Shown one piece after another: positions 45,601-53,995 of a stretch of DNA of 64,000 bases. The translations under genes were made by a program, and so were the position numbers. The notes under the pieces are model-generated. The model did no database searches. It was given only the letters and a program-made list of their open reading frames with translations, and had not been told where the DNA came from. Within the stretch, counting starts at the first letter, position 1, and each line of letters opens with the position of its first letter. This DNA comes from Alphaproteobacteria bacterium (GTDB lineage: Bacteria > Pseudomonadota > Alphaproteobacteria > Bin95): NCBI GenBank assembly GCA_020638555.1, contig JACKII010000002.1, positions 558,001 through 622,000 of the forward strand, written 5' to 3'.

Positions 45601-46824
45601 TCAGCGGCCGGTCGGCAACTGGTCGAACGGCACGTCCTTGTCGACGCGGATATCCTGCGGCAGCCCGAGAACCCGCTCGGCGATGATGTTGCGCAGGATC
45701 TCGTCCGTGCCGCCGGCGATGCGGCTGCTGGGCGAGGACAGCATGGCCTCCTGGAACATGCCGGCCATGGGCTGGTCGTCGGTCAGGCGCACGCCGCCCT
45801 GCTCCAGCAGGTCCATGGCGAAATTGGCGATGTCCTGGCGCTTGTTGGCCGAGATGATCTTGGTGATGGAGCTTTCCGGCCCCGGCGTCTCGCCGCGGCT
45901 GAGCGCGGTGATGGTGCGGTACTGGGTCAGTTCCAGCCCTTTCATCTCCACATACCAGTCCGCCAGTTTTTCGCGCACGCTGGCGTCCCGGATCGCCGGG
46001 CCCGTCTCCAGGTCGAGCGATCGGGCCAGCGCGAAAATCTCGTTGAAGTCCGGGGGCGGGGTCTGGCCCACCGCCAGACGCTCGTTCATCAGCGTGGTGA
46101 GCGCCACGCGCCAGCCCTCGCCGACCTTGCCGAGCCGCTGCGAGTCCGGCACGCGCACGTCGGTGAAGAACACCTCGTTGAAATTGCTGGTGCCGCTGAT
46201 CTGCTTGATGCGGCGCACCTCCACGCCCGGCGACTTCATGTCCAGGAAGAAGAAGCTCATGCCCTTGTGCTTCGGCACGCTCGGGTCCGTGCGCAGCACG
46301 ATGATGCCGTAGTCGGAGAAATGCGCGCCGGAGGTCCAGATTTTCTGGCCGTTGATGATCCAGTCGTCGCCGTCGCGTACGGCCCGCGTCTTCGAGCCGG
46401 CCACGTCCGAGCCGGCTACCGGCTCGGAGAACAACTGGCACCAGATCTCCTCGCCCTTCTGCGCGGCGGGGGCATAGCGCTGCTTCTGTTCCTCGGTGGC
46501 ATAGGCCAGCATGGTCGGGATGCACATGCCGAGGCCGATCTCATAGACGCCGCGCGGGGTGACGTAGTTCGCCTCCTCCTGGTTGTAGATCACCTGCTGC
46601 ATCTGGTTGCCGCCCTGGCCGCCATACTCTCTCGGCAGGGTGATGCCGGCAAAGCCGCCGGCGAATTTCTTCGCCTGCCAGTCCTTCGCCAGGGGCACCA
46701 GACCGTCCTGGCCGTATTGGACCTGGAAGGTCTGGCCGGGCTTGCGGCGTTCGGCGTTGGCGTCGAGCCAGGCACGGACATGGGCGCGGTATTCGGCTTC
46801 TTCGCGTGTGTCGCTGAAATCCAT
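45601..46824 (-). CDS. Acyl-CoA dehydrogenase (long form)
   Basis: A 407-aa acyl-CoA dehydrogenase: MDFSDTREEAEYRAHVRAW at the start, GGQGGNQMQQVIYNQEEA, WCQLFSEPVAGSDVAGSKTRA (FAD/substrate loop), KIWTSGAHFSDYGIIVLRTD, and a C-terminal helical bundle with SSPSSRIAGGTDEILRNIIAERVLGLP. The frame extends upstream but the family start is the MDFSDT methionine. It oxidises an acyl-CoA to the enoyl-CoA, passing electrons to ETF. It is preceded by a second, shorter dehydrogenase 22 bp upstream; the two likely act as partners, as in heteromeric acyl-CoA dehydrogenases for bulky substrates. Confidence 0.94.
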   Translation of the reverse strand: MDFSDTREEAEYRAHVRAWLDANAERRKPGQTFQVQYGQDGLVPLAKDWQAKKFAGGFAGITLPREYGGQGGNQMQQVIYNQEEANYVTPRGVYEIGLGMCIPTMLAYATEEQKQRYAPAAQKGEEIWCQLFSEPVAGSDVAGSKTRAVRDGDDWIINGQKIWTSGAHFSDYGIIVLRTDPSVPKHKGMSFFFLDMKSPGVEVRRIKQISGTSNFNEVFFTDVRVPDSQRLGKVGEGWRVALTTLMNERLAVGQTPPPDFNEIFALARSLDLETGPAIRDASVREKLADWYVEMKGLELTQYRTITALSRGETPGPESSITKIISANKRQDIANFAMDLLEQGGVRLTDDQPMAGMFQEAMLSSPSSRIAGGTDEILRNIIAERVLGLPQDIRVDKDVPFDQLPTGR

Positions 46825-46846
46825 GGGTCGTGATCCTTTCGCCGCG

Positions 46847-47950
46847 TCAGGCCGCGTTGCGCTGTTCGAGTTGGGCGACCAGCCGGTCTTTCCATTTGCG
46901 CTCGCCGCCGATGGTGAGGGCCAGATGCTTGGCGCGGCGCAGATACAGGTGGCAGTCGAACTCCCAGGTGAAGCCCATGCCGCCATGGGTCTGGATATTC
47001 TCTTCCGCCGCGAAGCAGAACGCTTTCGAGCCGGCGACGCGCGCCGCAGCGGCCGCCACCGGCAGTTCCGGCGCGTTCGTGGCCAGCGCCCAGGCGCCGT
47101 AATAGGCGTTGGAGCGGGCCAGTTCGGTCTTCATATAGACGTCGGCCAGCTTGTGCTTGATCGCCTGGAAGCTGGCGATGGGCCGGCCGAAGGCATAGCG
47201 GTTGAGCGCATACTCCTTGGCGTCTTCCAGGCATTTCTGGGCGCCGCCCACCTGTTCGAACGCCAGCAGCACGGCGGCATGGTCCAGCACGGCGTCCAGA
47301 TGGCGCCAGCCGTCGGCGGCGGACCCCAGCGGCGCGGCCGGGGCGCCGTCGAAGACGAGGGCGGCGTGCGAGCGGGTCGGGTCCACGGTCTCCACCGGCT
47401 CCCGCCGGACGCCGGGGCCGGCGAGATCCACCAGGAACAGGCCGACGTCGCCGCCGGATCGGGCCGCGACCACGGCCAGGTCGGCCACGTCGCCGTCGGC
47501 GACCGGGGTTTTGGTGCCGGTGAGCTTGCCGCCGGAGACCTCCGCGTGGATGGTTTTCGGCGAGAGGGGGCCGTTGCCCTCGGCGGTGGCGAGGCAGCCG
47601 ATGGTCGAGCCGTCGCAAAGGCCCGGCAGGTGTGCCTTTTTCTGGTCCGGCGAGCCGGCCAGCGCAATCGCCTCCCGCGCCATGTAGATCGAGGACGCGA
47701 ACGGGACCGGCGCCAGGGCGCGGCCCAGTTCTTCGGCGATGACGCAGAGGTCGATATGGGTCAGGCCGATGCCGCCGTCTTCCTCCGCCAGGGCCGTGCC
47801 CATCCAACCGAGATCGGCGATTTTCTTCCAGAGGTCGCGGTCGAAGGGCTCGACGCCCTCCAGGATGGCGCGGGGCTTGGCGTTGTCATCCAGGAAGCGC
47901 CGCGCCTGGTCGCGCAGCATGCGTTGATCGTCGGAGAAGTCGAAATTCAT
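46847..47950 (-). CDS. Acyl-CoA dehydrogenase (short partner)
   Basis: A 367-aa acyl-CoA dehydrogenase: start MNFDFSDDQRMLRDQARRFLDD, WKKIADLGWMGTALAEEDGGIGL, and C-terminal RYAFGRPIASFQAIKHKLAD and QTHGGMGFTWEFDCHLYLRRAK. Shorter members adjacent to a second dehydrogenase often form alpha2beta2 enzymes for sterol side-chain or ring-type acyl-CoAs. That pairing is inferred from gene order, not shown by sequence. It is the first gene of a three-gene minus-strand unit. Confidence 0.93.
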   Translation of the reverse strand: MNFDFSDDQRMLRDQARRFLDDNAKPRAILEGVEPFDRDLWKKIADLGWMGTALAEEDGGIGLTHIDLCVIAEELGRALAPVPFASSIYMAREAIALAGSPDQKKAHLPGLCDGSTIGCLATAEGNGPLSPKTIHAEVSGGKLTGTKTPVADGDVADLAVVAARSGGDVGLFLVDLAGPGVRREPVETVDPTRSHAALVFDGAPAAPLGSAADGWRHLDAVLDHAAVLLAFEQVGGAQKCLEDAKEYALNRYAFGRPIASFQAIKHKLADVYMKTELARSNAYYGAWALATNAPELPVAAAAARVAGSKAFCFAAEENIQTHGGMGFTWEFDCHLYLRRAKHLALTIGGERKWKDRLVAQLEQRNAA

Positions 47951-48082
47951 CGGAAGCGGGCGTCCTCTGGCGGCGGTTGTCGGTATCAGCCTAGGACAGG
48001 GGCCCGGCGCTGCCAAGCCGTGACTTAAGGCGGTGTACCGGCCCATTGCCTTGCTGCCCCGGAGGCCCCTTTCGCGCTTACC

Positions 48083-48215
48083 CGGCCGTCGCTACCCCTC
48101 CCGAGCTTCCCCGGCCGCAGCGGAGCGGAGGGCCGGGGTTTCCGCCGTGTCAGGAGTTCCGCCCCGGCCGGAGGTCCCGGATCGCCCTCCGGGCGTCCGG
48201 GAAAGCTCGGTTGCC
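48083..48215. repeat. 133-bp direct repeat (family C), copy 1
   Basis: Near-identical to 48301-48433. Contains the hairpin-forming core CCCCGGCCGCAGCGGAGCGG...GGCCGGGG and a second palindromic part around CCGGAGGTCCCGG and CCTCCGGGCGTCCGGG. It lies in the 527-bp gap upstream of the short acyl-CoA dehydrogenase gene; no gene is seen in that gap. Confidence 0.85.
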
Positions 48216-48300
48216 TTGTGCGCCTCCAGGTAGGCGCATTGGTCGTGGCCGCCCCGGCCAACCCGCTTCCCCGGCCGTAGCTGCCCCTTCCGCGCTTCCC

Positions 48301-48433
48301 CGGCTGTCGCTATCCCTCCCGCGCTTCCCCGGCCGGAGCGGAGCGGAGGGCCGGGGTCTCCGTCGTGTCAGGAGTTCCGTCCCGGCCGGAGGTCCCGGAT
48401 CGCCCTCCGGGCGTCCGGGAAAGCTCGGTTGCC
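48301..48433. repeat. 133-bp direct repeat (family C), copy 2
   Basis: Second copy, 85 bp after the first, with the same order of hairpin cores and a few substitutions. Between the copies is further GC-rich sequence of the same character (CTTCCCCGGC...). It ends 44 bp before the 3' end of the carboxyltransferase gene. Confidence 0.85.
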
Positions 48434-48477
48434 CTTTGGGGGTCCGGGAAGGCGCCCCGGTCGCGGCGCCGGCGCGA

Positions 48478-50055
48478 TCAGGGCCGCATCTGGAAATAGC
48501 TCGGCCCCGGCGTGCGCAGGGGCGCGGCGAGGTTGGCGAATTCGACCAGCAGTGGACGGGTCTTGCGCGGGTCGATGATTTCCTCGATCCAGAACGCCTC
48601 GGCCGAGCGGAAGGGCGAGCGCAGCTTGTTCAGCCGCTCCTCGATTTCTTCCTTCTTGGCGACCGGGTCGTCGGCCGAATTGATGTCCGCGCGATAAGCC
48701 GCCTCGATCCCGCCTTCCAGCGGCAGCGAGCCCCAGCGCCCCGACGGCCAGGCATAGCGCAGCGCCAGCCGGCCGCCATTCTTGTGCGCCGCGCCGGCGA
48801 CGCCGAACGAGTTGCGCACGATCACCGTGCACCACGGGATCGTCGTCTGCCACATGGCGCTCATGGCGCGCACGCCCTGTTTGATGACGCCGGTTTCCTC
48901 GGCCTGCTTGCCGATCAGGAAGCCGGGGCAGTCGCAGAGATAGATCATCGGCAGGTGGAAGGTCTCGGCCAGGTCGCAGAACTTCTCGACCTTCTGCGAG
49001 GTTTCCGACGTCCAGCCGCCGCCGAAGAACATCGGATCGGAGGCCATGACCGCCACCGGCCAGCCATCGATGCGGGCCAGGCCGGTGATGCAGGACCGGC
49101 CGTAATAGCGGCCGATCTCGAAGAACGAGCCCTCGTCCACCAGGGTCTCGACGATCGGGCGCATCTTGTAGGCGCGGCGGATGTCGCGCGGGATCGCTTC
49201 GATCAGCTTTTCGTCGCAACGGTCCGGATCGTCGGTCGGGTCGATGCGCGGCGGCAGGCCATAGACCGAGGAGGGGAGGTAGGAGAGGAAGCGGCGGGCG
49301 CACGCGAACGCCTCTTCCTCCGTGTCCACCGCATGGTCGATGGCGCCGGCGCGGAGCTGGATCTTGGTGCCGCCCAGCTCCTCCTTGGTGAGCTTCTGGC
49401 CGGTCCACTCCACCACCGGCGGGCCGGCGACGAACAGGGCCGAAGTCTTGTTCACCATGACCGAATAATGCGTGGCCGCCAGATGGGCGGCGCCCAGGCC
49501 CGCGACCGAGCCGAGGCCGAGGCCGACGCGGGGCACGGTCCCCATATTGGCCACCACCGTCTCCCAGCCGCTGACGCCGGGGACGTTGGCGCGGCCCGTG
49601 GTCTCGATGGTCTTGACCGAGCCGCCGCCGCCGGAGCCCTCCACCAGCCGCAACAGGGGCAGGCGCAGTTCGTTGGCCATGCGCTCGCAAAGCTGGTGCT
49701 TTTCCTTGATCGTGGCGTCGGCCGAGCCGCCGCGCACGGTGAAGTCGTCGCCGCCGATCACCACTGGCCGCCCTTCCACCTTGGCCCGGCCGAACACGAA
49801 GTTGGAGGCCATGAAGCTCTCCAGGTCGTTCTGGCCGTCATACTGGGCCATGCCGGCGATCTTGCCGATCTCGTGGAACGAGCCCTGGTCGGCCAGCAGG
49901 GCGATGCGCTCGCGGATGGTGTAGCGGCCGCCATCGTGCTGGCGCTTGATCCGGTCCGGCCCGCCGAGTTGTTCGGCGAACGCCTCGCGGCGGGCCAGTT
50001 CGTCCAGTTCCGGCTGCCAGGGGTTGGACTTGTTCTCTGGCGGATTGGCGTTCAT
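48478..50055 (-). CDS. Acyl-CoA carboxylase, carboxyltransferase subunit
   Basis: A 525-aa protein of the biotin-dependent carboxyltransferase family (propionyl-/methylcrotonyl-CoA carboxylase beta type, normal ~510-540 aa). Motifs: RYTIRERIALLADQGSFHEIGKIAG, VGGSADATIKEKHQLCERM-like region, RLVEGSGGGG (oxyanion glycines), and a C-terminal half with DCPGFLIGKQAEETGVIKQG and LRYAWPSGRWGSLPLEGG. It moves the carboxyl group from biotin to an acyl-CoA. The biotin carboxylase/BCCP subunit is not in the window. The start MNANPPENKSN is preferred over an upstream extension. It belongs to the acyl-CoA theme of this region but not to the dehydrogenase operon. Confidence 0.92.
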   Translation of the reverse strand: MNANPPENKSNPWQPELDELARREAFAEQLGGPDRIKRQHDGGRYTIRERIALLADQGSFHEIGKIAGMAQYDGQNDLESFMASNFVFGRAKVEGRPVVIGGDDFTVRGGSADATIKEKHQLCERMANELRLPLLRLVEGSGGGGSVKTIETTGRANVPGVSGWETVVANMGTVPRVGLGLGSVAGLGAAHLAATHYSVMVNKTSALFVAGPPVVEWTGQKLTKEELGGTKIQLRAGAIDHAVDTEEEAFACARRFLSYLPSSVYGLPPRIDPTDDPDRCDEKLIEAIPRDIRRAYKMRPIVETLVDEGSFFEIGRYYGRSCITGLARIDGWPVAVMASDPMFFGGGWTSETSQKVEKFCDLAETFHLPMIYLCDCPGFLIGKQAEETGVIKQGVRAMSAMWQTTIPWCTVIVRNSFGVAGAAHKNGGRLALRYAWPSGRWGSLPLEGGIEAAYRADINSADDPVAKKEEIEERLNKLRSPFRSAEAFWIEEIIDPRKTRPLLVEFANLAAPLRTPGPSYFQMRP

Positions 50056-50587
50056 CGCAGCGTGTCCTCGAAAGTCGCGAAAAGCATCGGGCGACACTCT
50101 ACGACTTTTGGCCGAGAGGACAAAGGGGCAGGTGCCCGGAAAGCCCATTCCGCTGCGTCGCGCCCGGTCCCTCTGCCGCGGCCGGACCGTGGCATCGTGT
50201 GGGGCGGTACTGCCTTAGTTCTGTCCCATTCCTTCATGGCGGAACCATGGCGGCCCGGCATGACCGGGAAATGACAATGCGGCAAATTCTGGACCATCGA
50301 AGCGTAACGGGCTGATCATCAACACAGGATCGCGCCGGTAAATCCGATCTTCTTGTGTCAAATATAAAACACGACAACTTTTGCTTGTGATTTTGAAATT
50401 TCTCAAATATGGCCGAAAAATGCATGATAATTGCCGCAATTGGACAAATATTATGGTTTTTGATTCTTAGTCTTGATTCAATTTTCCGCGAGTCGTATTA
50501 TAGTATTGCACTTATTGTTCCGGAATAACGCAGGTTAATACTGCGCGGAGTCGTATGGGTGCTACATCAAATCTATGGAGTGAGACC
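50056..50587. other. AT-rich upstream region of the PEP-CTERM gene
   Basis: A 532-bp gap between divergent genes. The part near the carboxyltransferase is GC-rich; 50290-50560 is the most AT-rich block in the window, with several T-rich and A-rich runs and GAGTCGTAT occurring twice (about 50489 and 50549). It probably contains promoters and regulator sites for the exported-protein gene. No RNA gene is recognised. Confidence 0.5.
50473..50501 (+). promoter_or_regulatory. Candidate sigma-70 promoter for PEP-CTERM gene
   Basis: TTGATT at 50473-50478 and TATTAT at 50496-50501 are separated by 17 bp, the optimum. The start point would lie near 50508, leaving an ~80-nt leader before ATG 50588. Confidence 0.5.
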
Positions 50588-51250
50588 ATGCGTATTCTAA
50601 CCACGGTTGCCGTCGCATCGCTTTGCCTTGGCGCGATGCCGGCGCATGCGTTCTTGATCGACGATTTCGATACCGGAACCGGGTTCAACGTGGCGCCGAG
50701 CGATCCCGGCCCGACGAATGTTCCGGCCGTAACCGCAATCGGCGGTAGCCGCACCATGGCGATCGATCCCGCCAGCGCCAACGGCACCACGCTGGAAGTG
50801 ACCACCGGCGGTACGCTGGATCACGGCCAGACCACCGCCGGCGGCGGTTCTTCGTCCGTGACGTGGGATGCGAACGGCGCCGGCCTGGGCGGGCTCGACC
50901 TGACCGATGGCGGTCTCGCCACCCTGGTCCGCGTTTCCGTCCTCGGCATCGATGTGGGCCATGTCGACCTGGCCCTCGAAGTGACCGACACCGGTGCCAT
51001 GACGTCGAGTCTGGCGCTGACCGGTCTGAATGTCGGCACGTTCGATTTCGACTTCGCCAGCTTCGTCGGCTCGGCGGATCTGACCGCGACGGATAAGATC
51101 GTCCTGACCATCGCCGCGGGCACCAACTCCGACGTCTCGCTCGACCTGGTCGAAACCGATCAGCTCCGTCCCCCGGTTTCCGAGCCGGGCATCCTGGCAC
51201 TGGCCGGCGCGGGACTGGTGGGCCTCGCCGTTGCCCGCCGCCGGGTCTAG
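50588..51250 (+). CDS. Exported protein with PEP-CTERM-type sorting signal
   Basis: A 220-aa protein starting MRILTTVAVASLCLGAMPAHA, a clear Sec signal peptide with AHA cleavage; an ATG 33 bp upstream would bury it. The mature part is Thr/Gly/Asp-rich and beta-rich (DDFDTGTGFNVAP; TLEVTTGG). The C-terminus is a sorting signal: SEPGILALAGAGLVGLAVARRR, with a PEP-like turn (here SEP), a hydrophobic helix and an Arg cluster. Such proteins are cut by an exosortase/archaeosortase-type enzyme and often end up in the extracellular matrix. No exosortase lies in this window. It is a single-gene unit with its own AT-rich promoter and tandem terminators. Confidence 0.85.
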   Translation: MRILTTVAVASLCLGAMPAHAFLIDDFDTGTGFNVAPSDPGPTNVPAVTAIGGSRTMAIDPASANGTTLEVTTGGTLDHGQTTAGGGSSSVTWDANGAGLGGLDLTDGGLATLVRVSVLGIDVGHVDLALEVTDTGAMTSSLALTGLNVGTFDFDFASFVGSADLTATDKIVLTIAAGTNSDVSLDLVETDQLRPPVSEPGILALAGAGLVGLAVARRRV

Positions 51251-51268
51251 GCGTCGGGTCTAGGTATC

Positions 51269-51300
51269 GGGCGCCTGTCCGAGTCGGACGGGCGCCCTTT
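51269..51300 (+). terminator. First of two tandem terminators
   Basis: Hairpin with arms GGGCGCCTGTCC and GGACGGGCGCCC (one mismatch) followed by TTT, 18 bp after the PEP-CTERM gene stop. Confidence 0.75.
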
Positions 51301-51308
51301 CAAAGCAA

Positions 51309-51342
51309 GGGCAGTCCTCCCACCCGGAGGACTGCCCGTTTT
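51309..51342 (+). terminator. Second tandem rho-independent terminator
   Basis: Perfect 12-bp stem GGGCAGTCCTCC / GGAGGACTGCCC with a 5-nt loop, followed by GTTTT. Also symmetrical enough to stop transcription reading out of argB on the minus strand. Confidence 0.9.
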
Positions 51343-51383
51343 CGCGTGAAGTCTGCCGGATGGCCGGCACGGCGGCCGTGGCG

Positions 51384-52280
51384 CTATTCCGGCCGGATCA
51401 GCGTGCCGGCGCCGGTCTCGGTGAAGATTTCCAGCAGCACCGCATGCGGTTTGCGGCCGTCCAGGATGATGGCGGCGTCGACGCCGGCCTTCACCGCCTC
51501 CAGGCAGGTCTCGATTTTCGGGATCATGCCGCCGGAAATGGTGCCGTCCTCGATCATGCCTTCGGCGCGCAGGCGGGTCATGTCCTTGATCAGCTTGCCG
51601 TCGCCGTCCAGCACGCCGGCCACGTCGGTCAACAGCAGGAAGCGTGCCGCCTTCAGCGCGCCCGCGACCGCACCCGCCGCCGTGTCGGCGTTGATGTTGT
51701 AGGTCTCGCCATTGTCGCCGACGCCGATGGGCGCGATCACCGGGATCACGTCCGACTTGGCCAGTTCCAGCAGCAGGTTGGCGTCCACTGCCGTCGGCTC
51801 GCCGACAAAGCCCAGGTCCAGCACCTTCTCGATATTGGAGTCCGGGTCGCGTTTGGTGCGCATCAGGCGCTTCGCCTTGAGCAAGTTGGCGTCCTTGCCG
51901 CACAGGCCGATGGCGCGGCCGCCGGCGCGGTTGATGGCGGTCACCACCTCTTTGTTGATCGAGCCCGCCAGCACCATTTCCACCACCTCGACCGTGGCCT
52001 GGTCGGTGACGCGCAGGCCGTCGACGAAGTCGCTCTTGATGTTGAGCCGTTCCAGCATGCGGGCGATCTGCGGGCCGCCGCCATGCACGACGATGGGGTG
52101 GATGCCCACCTGTTTCAGCAACACGATGTCGCGCGCGAACAGGTCGGCCAGCTCCGGATCGCCCATGGCATGGCCGCCATACTTGATCACGAAGGTGGCA
52201 CCGGCATAGCGGCGCATATAGGGCAGGGCCTCCGACAGCAGCCGGGGCACCTGGACCAGTTCGGATTCGCTCAAGCTCAT
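51384..52280 (-). CDS. argB: Acetylglutamate kinase ArgB
   Basis: A 298-aa N-acetyl-L-glutamate kinase, second step of arginine synthesis. Motifs: IKYGGHAM near residue 30 (phosphate-binding Lys), VVHGGGPQIA, INRAGGRAIGLCGKDANLL, NINADTAAGAVAGAL and DGTISGGMIPKIETCLEAVKAGV. The start MSLSESELVQVPRL is preferred; the upstream frame is longer but overlaps the P450 promoter region. In many Alphaproteobacteria argB directly follows engB; here a P450 gene and repeats lie between them. Confidence 0.97.
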   Translation of the reverse strand: MSLSESELVQVPRLLSEALPYMRRYAGATFVIKYGGHAMGDPELADLFARDIVLLKQVGIHPIVVHGGGPQIARMLERLNIKSDFVDGLRVTDQATVEVVEMVLAGSINKEVVTAINRAGGRAIGLCGKDANLLKAKRLMRTKRDPDSNIEKVLDLGFVGEPTAVDANLLLELAKSDVIPVIAPIGVGDNGETYNINADTAAGAVAGALKAARFLLLTDVAGVLDGDGKLIKDMTRLRAEGMIEDGTISGGMIPKIETCLEAVKAGVDAAIILDGRKPHAVLLEIFTETGAGTLIRPE

Positions 52281-52414
52281 GGCAACCGCTCTTGTATCGC
52301 GGGCCGGGCAGGGGGGGCCTGCCGAAGCCCTTGGAAGTCTGTTGGAACCCGATGTACCCTTGCCGCGCCCGCCTGCGCAACCGCTATCGCGCCCGCGGCT
52401 TTGGGAGGAAAAGA

Positions 52415-53626
52415 ATGGTCGCACCCTTGGACCTGTCGAACGGCCAGACGTTCAAGAACGGATTTCCGCACGACTTTTTCGCCGATTTGCGGGCGCACCG
52501 GCCCATTTACTGGCACGAGCCGACCGAGCACACGCCGGGCAAGGAGGGGTTCTGGGTCGTCAGCCGCTATGACGACATCGAGCGGGTGTTCCGCCACCCG
52601 GACCTGTTCTCGTCGGAAAAGGGCCCCGGCCGCTCCTTCGGCGGCACCACCCTGCTGGACGACCCGGCGGCCGGCAAAATGATGATCCAGATGGACAATC
52701 CCAAGCACGCCCGCTTGCGCGCCATCGTGACCTCCGGCTTCACGCCGGCCACGCTCGCCCGGCTGGAACAGGATGTGCAGCGGCTGACCGGGGAGATCCT
52801 GGACGGTGTGGCCGAGGGCGAGCCGTTCGACTTCGTCGAGACCGTGGCGCGCGAACTGCCGCTTCAGGTGATTTGCGAGATTGTCGGCGTGCCGCGCGCG
52901 GATCGCTTCCAGTTGATCGACTGGCTCGACAAGGGCATTTCCCAGCCGAGCGAAGGCGTGATCGCCACCGAATACTACCGCAAGGTGCGCGACTACGGCC
53001 GCGCGCTGGTCCAGGAAAAGCGGCGGGCGCCGAGCGACGACATTCTCTCGATCATCACCCATGCCCGCCTGGAGGATCACCCGGACGGCGGCCTGACCGA
53101 CCGTGAGCTGGAATTGTTCTTCGTGCTGCTGTTCTCGGCCGGGTCGGAGACGACGCGCAGCGCCATCGGCGGCGCCATGCTGGCCTTCCTGCAGAACCCG
53201 GACCAGTTGCAGAAACTGCGCGACGAGCCGGGCCTGATGCGCTGGGCGCTGGAGGAAATCGTGCGCTGGACCACGCCCTCGATTTACAAGCGCCGCACCA
53301 CCACGGCGGAGGTGGAAATCGCCGGCCAGCGCATCGCGCCGAACCAGAAGGTGACGGTCTGGGAGATGTCGGCCAACCGCGACGAGCGCAAGTTCGACAA
53401 TCCCTTCGCATTCGACATCGCGCGCAAGCCGAACCGCCATATCGGCTTCGGTGCCGGCGTGCATTTCTGCCTGGGCGCGAACCTGGCGCGCATGGAAATC
53501 CGCTGCATGCTGGGCGAATTGCTGCGCCGCTACCGGGGATTCGAACTGGCGGGCGAGCCGGAATGGACGCCCAGCAACCGCCTGCTGGGCCTGAAACGCC
53601 TGCCGGTAAGCCTCGCGGCGGCGTGA
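52415..53626 (+). CDS. Cytochrome P450 (bacterial class I type)
   Basis: A 403-aa soluble P450: start MVAPLDLSNGQTFKNGFPHDFF after GGGAGGA. I-helix oxygen-binding motif FSAGSETTRS, K-helix ExxR in LEEIVRW, and haem loop HIGFGAGVHFCLGANLARM with ligand Cys352. It resembles CYP125/CYP142-like or other lipid/terpenoid hydroxylases of Alphaproteobacteria (DLFSSEKGPGRSFGG; VTSGFTPATLARLEQD). It needs a ferredoxin/ferredoxin reductase, not found nearby. The substrate is unknown. It is divergent from argB and inserted between argB and engB. Confidence 0.95.
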   Translation: MVAPLDLSNGQTFKNGFPHDFFADLRAHRPIYWHEPTEHTPGKEGFWVVSRYDDIERVFRHPDLFSSEKGPGRSFGGTTLLDDPAAGKMMIQMDNPKHARLRAIVTSGFTPATLARLEQDVQRLTGEILDGVAEGEPFDFVETVARELPLQVICEIVGVPRADRFQLIDWLDKGISQPSEGVIATEYYRKVRDYGRALVQEKRRAPSDDILSIITHARLEDHPDGGLTDRELELFFVLLFSAGSETTRSAIGGAMLAFLQNPDQLQKLRDEPGLMRWALEEIVRWTTPSIYKRRTTTAEVEIAGQRIAPNQKVTVWEMSANRDERKFDNPFAFDIARKPNRHIGFGAGVHFCLGANLARMEIRCMLGELLRRYRGFELAGEPEWTPSNRLLGLKRLPVSLAAA

Positions 53627-53631
53627 GGCGG

Positions 53632-53669
53632 GCGCCAGGGTCTGATCCGGGCGCCAAGGTCTGATCCGG
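53632..53669. repeat. Short tandem repeat, 2 x 19 bp
   Basis: Two consecutive 19-bp units (GCGCCAGGGTCTGATCCGG and GCGCCAAGGTCTGATCCGG, one difference) immediately after the P450 stop. Confidence 0.85.
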
Positions 53670-53727
53670 GGGCGGTGCGGAGTTCTCGATCCCGAGCGGG
53701 TGGCAGCGCGCGGCCTGCCCTTTCCGC

Positions 53728-53828
53728 GCTTCCCCGGACGGTGCGAAGCGCCGATCCGAGGTCGCTGACAGTGACCGGCCCGCCCCTTTCTAGCTTCCCC
53801 GGACGGTGCGGAGCGCCGATCCGGGGTC
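53728..53828. repeat. REP-like repeat pair (family C)
   Basis: Two copies of GCTTCCCCGGACGGTGCG(A/G)AGCGCCGATCCG(A/G)GGTC, at 53728-53764 and 53793-53828. The core is a partial palindrome (CCCCGGA...TCCGGGG). They lie in the 369-bp gap 53627-53995 between the convergent P450 and engB genes; nothing else is recognised there beyond further GC-rich palindromic sequence up to ~53915. Confidence 0.8.
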
Positions 53829-53995
53829 TCTATCGGTGTGCGACCGAGGGCGATGGGCCACAAGCGGCAGAGATCCCGGCGCTCGCCTCCGGCTCGGCCG
53901 GGAAAGCTCTGTGGCGGTGAGGCTACGCCTGTTGCGGCACAGGCAGGGCGTGTGCGGGTGCGCGGGAGTGGGGGCGAGAACCGCTGCCGACGCTT

